Shown here one piece after another: positions 26,865 to 33,999 of a stretch of 64,000 bases of DNA. A model generated the notes under the pieces. It was not told the origin of the DNA and made no database searches. It saw only the letters and a program-made list of their open reading frames with translations. The stretch is from NCBI RefSeq assembly GCF_030817495.1, contig NZ_JAUSZK010000001.1:6162001-6226000 (forward strand), given 5' to 3'. Numbering within the stretch: the first letter of the stretch is position 1; each line of letters opens with the position of its first letter. The position numbers and the translations under genes were made by a program. Source of the stretch: Streptomyces sp. V3I7 (GTDB lineage: Bacteria; Actinomycetota; Actinomycetes; Streptomycetales; Streptomycetaceae).

Positions 26865-27695
26865 ATGCCTGAACACATAGCCGGGACGTCGGATCTGCGA
26901 GGTGACTGCTCGCGCTGCTTCGGGCTGTGCTGCGTCGCACTGCCCTTCGCGGCCTCGGCGGACTTCGCGTTCGACAAGTCGGCTGGGAAACCCTGCGTGA
27001 ACCTCCGGGGCGACCACCGGTGCGGAATCCACGCCGAGTTGAGGCCCAAGGGGTTCACCGGGTGCACGGTGTACGACTGCTTCGGCGCCGGACAGAAGGT
27101 CTCGCAGATCACCTTCGGCGGGCGGGACTGGCGTACCGGCTCCAAGGCGGACGCCCGCCGGATGTTCGAGGTCTTCCCCGTCGTACGCCAACTGCACGAG
27201 TTGCTGCGGTACATGGCCGAGGCGCTGACGCTGCCCGCGGTGCGGCCCCTGCGGGGCGAGTTGCGGGCGCTGCGGGAGGAGACGGAGCGGCTGACCCGGC
27301 TGGCTCCCGAGGAGCTGGCCACGCTGGACGTGGCGGCGCACCGCGAGGACGTGAGCCAACTGCTGCTGCGGGCCAGCGAGTCGGCACGCGCCGGTGTACG
27401 CGGCAAGCGGAAGGACCGGCGGGGCGCCGACCTGCTCGGCGCCCGGCTCAAGGGGGCCGACCTGCGGGGGATCAGTCTGCGCGGCGCCTGTCTCATCGCC
27501 GCCGATCTGACCGGGGCCGACCTGCGGGGCGCGGATCTGATCGGCGCCGACCTGCGCGACGCCGATCTCACCGACGCCGACCTGACCGGCGCCTTCTTCC
27601 TGACCCAGCCGCAGGTCGACGCGGCGCGGGGGAGTGCCGGTACGCGGCTGCCGGGGTCAGTCACCCGTCCCGTGCACTGGGCAGCCGGGCGCTGA
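26865..27695 (+). CDS. Cysteine-cluster/pentapeptide-repeat protein
   Basis: The 276-residue product has an N-terminal cysteine-rich part (CSRCFGLCC near residue 15, then GKPCVNL, HRCGIH, CTVYDC) resembling YkgJ-type metal-binding clusters. A helical middle follows, and then a right-handed quadrilateral helix of about eleven pentapeptide repeats of the A(D/N)LxG type from residue 188 (ADLLGARLKGADLRGISLRG onward). Pentapeptide proteins mimic DNA or act as scaffolds; the combination with a metal cluster is common in actinomycetes but unassigned. Its last 39 bases overlap the end of the convergent P450 gene. Confidence 0.85.
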   Translation: MPEHIAGTSDLRGDCSRCFGLCCVALPFAASADFAFDKSAGKPCVNLRGDHRCGIHAELRPKGFTGCTVYDCFGAGQKVSQITFGGRDWRTGSKADARRMFEVFPVVRQLHELLRYMAEALTLPAVRPLRGELRALREETERLTRLAPEELATLDVAAHREDVSQLLLRASESARAGVRGKRKDRRGADLLGARLKGADLRGISLRGACLIAADLTGADLRGADLIGADLRDADLTDADLTGAFFLTQPQVDAARGSAGTRLPGSVTRPVHWAAGR

Positions 27696-29207
27696 CGCGG
27701 AGGCGGTGGTGTCGGGGGCCTCGTCCGACGTGGTCGGCGCCGGGCGGCGTTCCAGTCGCAGGCGCAGGCCCTCCGGCATGAAGGTGAGGCGCTCGGCGAC
27801 GCGGAGCCGGTAGGCCGGGTCGGGGACGAGGTCGTAGCGGCGCAGGAGCAGGCCGAGGACCAGGGTCGCCTCGTGCAGGGCGAACTGGCGGCCGATGCAG
27901 GCGCGGGCGCCGGTGCCGAACGGCTTGAAGCTGTGCGGTGCACGGCCCCGGACCGCCTTCGCCTCGAAGCGGTCCGGATCGAACCGGTCGGCGTCCGGGC
28001 CCCACACCTCGGGGTCGCGGTGCAGCATCGGCGTGAGGATCAGCGCCCACGCGCCCCGGCGCATCGGGTGGTCCCCGGCCAGCACCGTGTCCCGTGTCGC
28101 CTCACGGGCGAAGGCGGGCGCCGTCGGCCACAGCCGCAGGGACTCGTCGAGGACGCGGCGGACGTAGCGGAGCTTGGCGATCTGGTCGTAGCCGGGGACC
28201 GGGGTGTCGCCCCAGACGCGGTCCACCTCGGCGCGGGCGCGGGCCGCCACCTCGGGGTGCCGGGCCAGGTAGTGCAGGGCGAAGGACAGGGCGCCCGAGG
28301 TGGTCTCGTGGCCGGCGACCAGGAAGGTGATCACCTGGCGGCGGACGTTCTGCGGCGACAGCCGCTCACCCGTCTGAGGGTGGGCCGTCTCCAGCATGCG
28401 GTCGAGCAGGTCGCCGTCCCCGCCGCCCGAGCGGCGGCGGGCCTCGACGACCTCGTCCACCGTGCGGTTGAGCAGGGCGATGTCGGCGGCGTTGCGCCGG
28501 GTGGCCGCGCGCAGCAGCAGCGGCGCCAGGGCCGAGGGCACGGTGTTGAGCCGCTGGGCGTAGCTCAGGGTGCCGACCATCGCGGTCACGAACGGATGCG
28601 GCCGGCCGCGCTCGAACGACCCGAAGTCGTACCCGAACCCGGTGCGGGCGATCGTCTCAAGGGTCAATTTGGTCATGTCCCCGGGCACGTCGACGGAGTG
28701 ACCGGCGGTCAGCTTCCGGTCCCAGCGGTCGGTCAGCCGCTCCGCCACCGCCAGCATCATGCCGTGGTAGCCCTCCATGGCCTCGCGGTTGAAGCCGGGG
28801 GCCAGCACGTCGTGCGCCAGCTGCCAGTTAGGCTCGTGGTTGTACGCCGTGAACAGCCCGTCCCCGACGACCGGCCGCAGGTTGGCCACCCCGAGGCCCA
28901 CGTGCTTGGCGAACCGGGACTCGTCCGCCATGTCGCCCGCGAGCCGCGCGCCCGACACGAACACGAACTCGTGGCCGAACAGCCTGCGCCGGAAGATCGG
29001 CCCGAGCCGGCGCGCGGTGCGCAGCGAGTCCTGAAGCGGTGTGCGCGGGCCGACGCCGAACAGGTCGCCGGCGAAGGGGATCCGGTACGGCGGATGTGGG
29101 ATGCGATGCAGTTCGGGCCAGCCCTGCTCGGCCCCGCGGAACCCCTTCGGCAGCCCGTCCGGGGCCGTCGTGCTCGTGGCCGTGGTCCCGGTGGGGGTCT
29201 CCGCCAT
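27657..29207 (-). CDS. Cytochrome P450, CYP102-like heme domain without reductase
   Basis: The 516-residue P450 has the I-helix oxygen motif VAGHETTSGA, the ExxR motif ESLR in DESLRLWPTAPAF and the heme loop FKPFGTGARACIGRQFALHE with its axial cysteine. These blocks are almost the same as in the fused CYP102B-type protein at 38225-41407, yet this gene has no FMN/FAD reductase part. It ends with a disordered tail closing in CPVHGTGD. It would need partner ferredoxin or flavodoxin systems. ATG 29207 follows GGGAGATCGCGTC. A TetR gene is divergent 121 bp away and probably controls it. Fatty acids or similar are likely substrates by family analogy, but this is inference. Confidence 0.9.
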   Translation of the reverse strand: MAETPTGTTATSTTAPDGLPKGFRGAEQGWPELHRIPHPPYRIPFAGDLFGVGPRTPLQDSLRTARRLGPIFRRRLFGHEFVFVSGARLAGDMADESRFAKHVGLGVANLRPVVGDGLFTAYNHEPNWQLAHDVLAPGFNREAMEGYHGMMLAVAERLTDRWDRKLTAGHSVDVPGDMTKLTLETIARTGFGYDFGSFERGRPHPFVTAMVGTLSYAQRLNTVPSALAPLLLRAATRRNAADIALLNRTVDEVVEARRRSGGGDGDLLDRMLETAHPQTGERLSPQNVRRQVITFLVAGHETTSGALSFALHYLARHPEVAARARAEVDRVWGDTPVPGYDQIAKLRYVRRVLDESLRLWPTAPAFAREATRDTVLAGDHPMRRGAWALILTPMLHRDPEVWGPDADRFDPDRFEAKAVRGRAPHSFKPFGTGARACIGRQFALHEATLVLGLLLRRYDLVPDPAYRLRVAERLTFMPEGLRLRLERRPAPTTSDEAPDTTASASAPGCPVHGTGD

Positions 29208-29234
29208 GACGCGATCTCCCTTGATCCGGCGGGC

Positions 29235-29306
29235 TGTTGAACGGGCAGCACGCACGCGTTGTACATGGGTTCAATAACGTGTTCCAGTCTGGTCCGCTTG
29301 TTGAAT
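29235..29306. promoter_or_regulatory. Three TRTTGAAY half-sites between the P450 and TetR genes
   Basis: TGTTGAAC (29235-29242), its inverted relative GTTCAATA (29269-29276) and TGTTGAAT (29299-29306) lie in the 121-bp divergent promoter region. The spacings and opposite orientation of the middle copy suggest overlapping inverted repeats for the adjacent TetR regulator. Assignment as operators is inference from the pattern and position. Confidence 0.45.
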
Positions 29307-29328
29307 CCCCGTCAAGTAAGGTGCGGGC

Positions 29329-29934
29329 ATGGCCGCGAACGAGGGGGAGCGCACCCGCCGCAGACTGAGCACCGCCGAGCGCCGGGAGCAGCTTCTGTCG
29401 GTCGGCGCCCGGCTGTTCTCGGAGAGCCCGTACGACGAGGTGTGGATCGAGCAGGTCGCCGAGATCGCCGGCGTCTCCCGCGGGCTGCTGTACCACTACT
29501 TCCCGGCCAAGCGGGACTTCTTCGCGGCCGTCGTCGAGCGCGAGAGCGAGCGGATGCTGCGCATGACGGCCGCCGTCCCCGGCGTTCCGGTGCGCGAGCA
29601 GCTCACCTCCGGGCTCGACACGTACCTGGAGTACGTCGAGACCCACGCCCACGGCTACCGCGCCTTCCATCGCGCCGACGCGGCGGGTGACCAGACAGTG
29701 CGCCGGGTCTACCGGCAGGCCCTGGCCGCGCAGGAGCGTCAGGTCCTGGCCGCCCTCGCCGCGGACCCCGAGTTCGGCCCGGTCGTCGAGGAGCGCCCCG
29801 ACGTCCGGCTGGCCGTGCGCGGCTGGCTGGCCTTCACCACCGCGGTCTGCCTGGAGTGGCTGCGCGGCCCGGACCTGACCCGGGAACAGGTGCGGGACCT
29901 GTGCGCGCGGGCGCTCCTCGGCGCCATCGCGTAG
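29329..29934 (+). CDS. TetR/AcrR family regulator
   Basis: The 201-residue protein has an N-terminal TetR helix-turn-helix (about residues 12-58) with SVGARLFSESPYDEVWIEQV and EIAGVSRGLLYHYFPAKRDFF, a near-perfect TetR signature, and a C-terminal ligand-binding domain with ESERMLRMTAAVPG and WLAFTTAVCLEWL. It is divergent from the P450 gene and most likely represses it and itself. The region between them has three related half-sites. The effector is unknown, but hydrophobic acids or alkanoids would fit a CYP102-like target. Confidence 0.93.
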   Translation: MAANEGERTRRRLSTAERREQLLSVGARLFSESPYDEVWIEQVAEIAGVSRGLLYHYFPAKRDFFAAVVERESERMLRMTAAVPGVPVREQLTSGLDTYLEYVETHAHGYRAFHRADAAGDQTVRRVYRQALAAQERQVLAALAADPEFGPVVEERPDVRLAVRGWLAFTTAVCLEWLRGPDLTREQVRDLCARALLGAIA

Positions 29935-29997
29935 TCGCACGCATCTCGCATCGGCGGACCACCCCCGTGGTTGGCGCGCGCCCCGGTCTCCGATAGG

Positions 29998-30016
29998 TTA
30001 GGCAAGGCTTACCTAA
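29998..30016. promoter_or_regulatory. Iron box (IdeR/DmdR-type operator)
   Basis: TTAGGCAAGGCTTACCTAA at 29998-30016 closely matches the 19-bp consensus TTAGGTTAGGCTAACCTAA of actinobacterial iron repressors (16 of 19 positions). It overlaps the region immediately before the SD (AAGGAGG) of the DUF2470 gene, 13 bp before the start codon. Repression under iron sufficiency is expected. Confidence 0.85.
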
Positions 30017-30028
30017 GGAGGTTTCGGG

Positions 30029-30775
30029 ATGGGTGACAGGACGGGTGACAGGATGGGTGACCGTCAGCCCTGGACGGCCGTGCCCGGCGCGGCCCAGCGG
30101 GCCCGTACGGTGCTCGACGCCGCGTGGTCCTGCACGGTGAGCGCGGCCGGCACGCGCGAGGAGTTCGTCGGCGCGCACAGCGTGAGCGAGGACGGCCGGG
30201 TGCTTGTGCGCGTGCCCGAGGAGAGCGGCCTGCTCGCGGCGGCGGTCTGCGCGCCGCGCGGGGAGCCGTCCGCCGTGCTGGAGTTCGCCGACGTCGCGCC
30301 CGTACCCGTACGGAACCGGATCCGCGCCCGGGTCTGGCTCGCCGGCTGGTTCGTCCCCGAGGGTGACCGGCTCGCCTTCCGGGTGACCCGCGTGGTGCTG
30401 CGCGAGCCGTCCGGCACCGTGGTCGTCCCCGGCGACGACTTCGCCGCCGCCGAGCCCGATCCGCTGGCCGGCGCCGAGGCGCGGCTGCTGACCCACCTCG
30501 CCGACGCCCACCCCGACGCCGTCGACCGGCTCACCCGCCTCGTCGCGGCCGCCGACCTGCACGGCGCCGTGCGGGTCCAGCCACTCGCCGTGGACCGGCA
30601 CGGGCTGACCCTGCGCATCGAGCGCACCCGCGTGGACGGCGACGTACGGCTGCCCTTCCACGCACCCGCCGCAGACGTGCCCCAGCTGACCGAGCGCATG
30701 CACGCCCTGCTGACGCGGGCGGGCTCCGCCTGCCCGCGCGTCCTCCACCGGCAGCGCGCGGACGGCGACCGCTGA
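30029..30775 (+). CDS. DUF2470-domain protein under iron control
   Basis: The 248-residue soluble protein has no signal peptide. Its C-terminal half matches DUF2470 (EARLLTHLADAHPDAVDRLT; then the conserved DRHGLTLRIE and VRLPFHAPAADVPQL). DUF2470 domains occur with the HugZ or pyridoxamine-oxidase-like fold in heme-utilisation and siderophore contexts, so a role in iron or heme handling is plausible. An iron box directly upstream supports iron repression. The ATG at 30029 is chosen because AAGGAGG precedes it; a second ATG at 30053 follows within a repeat of GGGTGACAGGA. It is transcribed alone and converges with the FUSC gene. Confidence 0.85.
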   Translation: MGDRTGDRMGDRQPWTAVPGAAQRARTVLDAAWSCTVSAAGTREEFVGAHSVSEDGRVLVRVPEESGLLAAAVCAPRGEPSAVLEFADVAPVPVRNRIRARVWLAGWFVPEGDRLAFRVTRVVLREPSGTVVVPGDDFAAAEPDPLAGAEARLLTHLADAHPDAVDRLTRLVAAADLHGAVRVQPLAVDRHGLTLRIERTRVDGDVRLPFHAPAADVPQLTERMHALLTRAGSACPRVLHRQRADGDR

Positions 30776-30783
30776 GCGCACCG

Positions 30784-32043
30784 TCATGCGGGCGGCGGTG
30801 GCCGCTCGGACGCTTCGCCGTTGCGCCGGAGCCGTTCTGGTACGCCCAGATGCTCGCGGACCCAGCTGAGGCGCGGGATGCGGACGCGCTGGGCGCGGGC
30901 GACCCGGTCGAGTTCCTCCAGCAGGCGGCGGGAGCGGTGCTCGATGGCCAGTTCGTCGATGACGCGGTTGACCTCGGTCAGCACGGCCCCGAGCAGCTGC
31001 CAGTAGCGGGGGTCGTGCTGGGCCTCCTCGCGCAGCAGCACGGCCAGCTTGTCCCGGGTGGCCGCCGCCGTGTGCAGCTCGGCGGTCAGCCGCGTCTCCG
31101 CCGAGTCGGCGTCGCTGCTCAGGTCGGTGGTGACCAGCACCGCGAAGCTGACCACCGCGTCGCCGAGCTCCGACAGCAGCTGCTCCAGGCATCCGCCCGC
31201 CTCGGGAGGAAACAGGGGGTCGGGCTCGCGGGCCTTGGCCAGGTCGGTGAAGGTGCGGGCCAGCACCCGCAGGACCACCGTGCAGATCTCCAGCGTGTCC
31301 AGGCCCGTCCGCAGCACCACCCGGCGCAGCAGACCCTCGCGGACGCGCGGGTTGAGCCGCAGGCTGTCCTCCGCCTGCCGCAGCGCCGCGTCCACCTGGA
31401 CGATGGCGTGGTCGAGCCGGCGCGCCTCGTGCAACCGCTCGGCCGCCACCTGCCACGGCGTGCGCCCCGCGGCCTGCTCGCCCAGGCGCAGCAGCAGCTG
31501 GCGCACCCGCCGCGCCAGCCCCTCGATCGACTGCCCGGCCTCGTCAACCCACACGGGGGCGGGCAGCAGCAGGTTGCAGGCCATCCCGACGATCGCGCCG
31601 ATCAGCGTCTCCACGATCCGGGCCCAGGCCGTGCTGCCGATGGTGGTGACCCCGAGCACCAGCATCGCGCTGATCGCCACCTCGGCCGTGTACTCCTCGA
31701 CGCGCACCAGACGCCCCACGGCCAGCGCCGCCACGATCAGCAGGGCCAGACTCCACCAGGTCAGACCCACCAGCTGGCTGAAGGCGATGGCGACGAGGAC
31801 GCCGGCGACCACCGCGTTCACCCGGCGGAAGCTGTTGGTGAGGGTGGCGTAGAGGGTGACCTGGACGACGAGCAGGGCCGTCAGGGGTGCGGTGAGCGGC
31901 GCGGGCTCCGGACTCAGGCGCAGGGCGATGACGTACGCGATCGTCGCCGCGACGGCCGACCGCAGCGTCTGGTCGACCACGGGCCCATGAGGGACCTTGG
32001 GGAACCGCTTCAGCAGCTCGGCCCACTTCCGTACATCTGGCAC
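30784..32043 (-). CDS. FUSC/aromatic acid exporter family membrane protein
   Basis: The 419-residue protein has about six hydrophobic segments in the first 170 residues (for example LTAPLTALLVVQVTLYATL and AVVAGVLVAIAFSQLVGLTW), followed by a long soluble, helical C-terminal region with ERLHEARRLDHAIVQVDAAL and LEELDRVARAQRVRI. This matches the fusaric acid resistance-like (FUSC/ArAE, DUF939) family of inner-membrane exporters. The GTG start at 32043 has GGGAA about 12 bases upstream. The substrate is unknown. It lies between an iron-regulated gene and a LuxR regulator with no clear operon link. Confidence 0.88.
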   Translation of the reverse strand: MPDVRKWAELLKRFPKVPHGPVVDQTLRSAVAATIAYVIALRLSPEPAPLTAPLTALLVVQVTLYATLTNSFRRVNAVVAGVLVAIAFSQLVGLTWWSLALLIVAALAVGRLVRVEEYTAEVAISAMLVLGVTTIGSTAWARIVETLIGAIVGMACNLLLPAPVWVDEAGQSIEGLARRVRQLLLRLGEQAAGRTPWQVAAERLHEARRLDHAIVQVDAALRQAEDSLRLNPRVREGLLRRVVLRTGLDTLEICTVVLRVLARTFTDLAKAREPDPLFPPEAGGCLEQLLSELGDAVVSFAVLVTTDLSSDADSAETRLTAELHTAAATRDKLAVLLREEAQHDPRYWQLLGAVLTEVNRVIDELAIEHRSRRLLEELDRVARAQRVRIPRLSWVREHLGVPERLRRNGEASERPPPPA

Positions 32044-32151
32044 CCTTCGGCTGTTCCCTTCGCGCGGACGCGTCGAACGTACCCGTTCCTGCCCCTCGCG
32101 GACCTTGACCGTCCGCGAAAGGGGCCGCTCTGTCCCGACCTTAGCCGCATG

Positions 32152-33873
32152 TCATCGGCCGTACCGTTCGCCGGCCGTCCGTTCGTCGGACAGGAGCCGT
32201 GCCAGCCTGCGTTTGGGAATGCCGCCGAACTTCCCCCGTACGCTCAACAGGTGATTGCGGGCCGTGCCCAGGGAGATGCCCAGGGTGTCCGCTATCTCCT
32301 GCGCGGTGAGGCCCCGGGCGGCCAGTACCGCCACCTCGTGCTCGCGCGGAGTCAGCCCGGCGTGGAGCTGGTGCCGCTGGCTCTCGGGCACCCGCACCCG
32401 GTCGGGCCCGCGGTGCAGCCGCCGGTCCCGGACCACCGCGGCGAGTGACCGCTCCGCGCCGGCGGACTCCAGGAGCTCGATCGCCCGGACGCGCAGCGCG
32501 TTCCCCTCGGCCACCGTGGGCGCCTGGCGGGCCGCGGCGTGGAACGCGCGGCCGGCGGTGATCGGCTCGGGCAGCGCGGCCAGCCGCTCGGCCGCCTGTC
32601 GCAGCGGCTCGTGACCTCCGCGCCGGGTGGTCAGTCCGGTCACGAACAGCCGGATCGCCCGGCCGCGCGGGCCGGCGGGCCACAGCTTGGCCATCGCCGC
32701 GGCCTCGGGTGCGGCGAGGTGTGGATCGATCTCGGCGAGGGCCAGCAGGACGTCCTCCCAGCCGAACCGCAGCCGCTTGCGGCGCACCTCGGCGAGCGCG
32801 GGCAGCAGATCCCGGCACGGCGAGGGTTCGGCGCGCGCCGCGCGGATGCGGGCGCCGAGCGCCAGCCACCAGTGCCCCAGCTCATGGCAGCCCGCGGCCG
32901 CCACCAGCGCGAGCGCGTCGTCCCCGGCCACCGCGGGCAGTCGTCCGGACCGCTCGAACGCGCACGCCACCGCAACCATCTCGGCAACGGCGGACGCCCA
33001 CTGCCGCGGTCCGGCGCCGATCAGAGCGGCCTGTGCGGCCGCGCGGTCCAGTTCACCGGCGCGCACCAGAGCCCAGGCCTGGATCGCGTCGAAGGTGCGG
33101 ATCCACGAGGACGCGTACGCCGTCGAGCGGCCCTCGCGCAGCGCCCGTTGCGCCTGCTCGTAGTCGCCGAACGCCGCCGCCGTGATGGCCCAGTTGATGT
33201 GATGCGTCGCAGCCATCTCCGCCGTCGAGGCGTCGAGCCCCAGGGGCAGCAGCGCGACCACCTCCCGCCACCTGCGCAGTGCGCCCTTCCTGCCCAAGTA
33301 CGTCTCGCAGACCGCGAGATGACCGGCGCACAGGGCGATGACATAGGAGTCGCCGGTCCGCAGGGCCAGTTCCAGGCCCTCCCGGCCCAGACGGGCCCGG
33401 TGCTCGTTGGCCGGGTCCTCGGCGCTGTCGGTGGGAAAGGCCATCCTGCCGAGCGCGAGCGCGCGGCCCCGCGCGTCACCGGCCGCCGTGAACTCGCCGA
33501 GCGCCCGCACCTGGAACCGCTCCGCCTCCCCGCTCTCGGAGGCCCGCGCGCGGGCGAGCAGCAGCTTCGCCCGTACGGCGGGTTCGGTGGCCCTCTCGAT
33601 CGCCCGGTCGCAGATGCGCCGGGCGAGTGCGCCGTCGCCGCCCCACCGCATCAGCAGGGCCGCCAGATCGGCGACGGCGACCAGGTCCTGCTCCCGCTCG
33701 CCGGATCCGTCCACCGGCAGGGCCGTCAGCCGCCGCAGTGCCCCGTCGGGGTCACCCCGCAGACCGATCGCCTCGGCGTGCCGCAGGCTCTCGCGGATCT
33801 CGGCCGACACGTGCGGAGCCGTCGAGGCCAGATAGGTCCCGGCCGTCTGCCGCCCGTCTGCATGACCAGTCAC
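32152..33873 (-). CDS. LuxR-type transcriptional regulator with large helical N-terminus
   Basis: About 573 residues, ending with a LuxR/NarL helix-turn-helix (LTPREHEVAVLAARGLTAQE, then IADTLGISLGTARNHLLSVR). The long N-terminal part is alanine/arginine-rich and helical, like TPR repeats of LAL-type regulators, but there is no P-loop ATPase. The start GTG at 33873 has no obvious SD and may be leaderless; another GTG at 33924 would add 17 residues rich in cysteine. The gene is divergent from the M36 protease, and three TGCAGT motifs lie in its promoter. Control of the protease is the natural hypothesis. Confidence 0.85.
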   Translation of the reverse strand: MTGHADGRQTAGTYLASTAPHVSAEIRESLRHAEAIGLRGDPDGALRRLTALPVDGSGEREQDLVAVADLAALLMRWGGDGALARRICDRAIERATEPAVRAKLLLARARASESGEAERFQVRALGEFTAAGDARGRALALGRMAFPTDSAEDPANEHRARLGREGLELALRTGDSYVIALCAGHLAVCETYLGRKGALRRWREVVALLPLGLDASTAEMAATHHINWAITAAAFGDYEQAQRALREGRSTAYASSWIRTFDAIQAWALVRAGELDRAAAQAALIGAGPRQWASAVAEMVAVACAFERSGRLPAVAGDDALALVAAAGCHELGHWWLALGARIRAARAEPSPCRDLLPALAEVRRKRLRFGWEDVLLALAEIDPHLAAPEAAAMAKLWPAGPRGRAIRLFVTGLTTRRGGHEPLRQAAERLAALPEPITAGRAFHAAARQAPTVAEGNALRVRAIELLESAGAERSLAAVVRDRRLHRGPDRVRVPESQRHQLHAGLTPREHEVAVLAARGLTAQEIADTLGISLGTARNHLLSVRGKFGGIPKRRLARLLSDERTAGERYGR

Positions 33874-33886
33874 GTGACAAACATAT

Positions 33887-33924
33887 GTGCAGTTACTGCA
33901 GTTAACACCCCCTGTGCAGTGCAC
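33887..33924. promoter_or_regulatory. Cluster of TGCAGT motifs in the LuxR/M36 protease promoter region
   Basis: TGCAGT occurs three times within 33 bp. The copy at about 33889 is followed by the palindrome ACTGCAGT at 33895-33902 and then by GTGCAGTGCAC (33914-33924), a perfect palindrome with a central G. The block lies at the start of the LuxR-type gene and upstream of the protease gene. It is a good candidate for an operator, probably of the divergent LuxR-type protein, but this is not proven. Confidence 0.5.
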
Positions 33925-33999
33925 TTTCCTGGGGATAGGCCTCCCCGGCCTCCCTCCCCATCCCGCTCGGTGCCCCCGCGCTGTTGGAAGGACACCACC

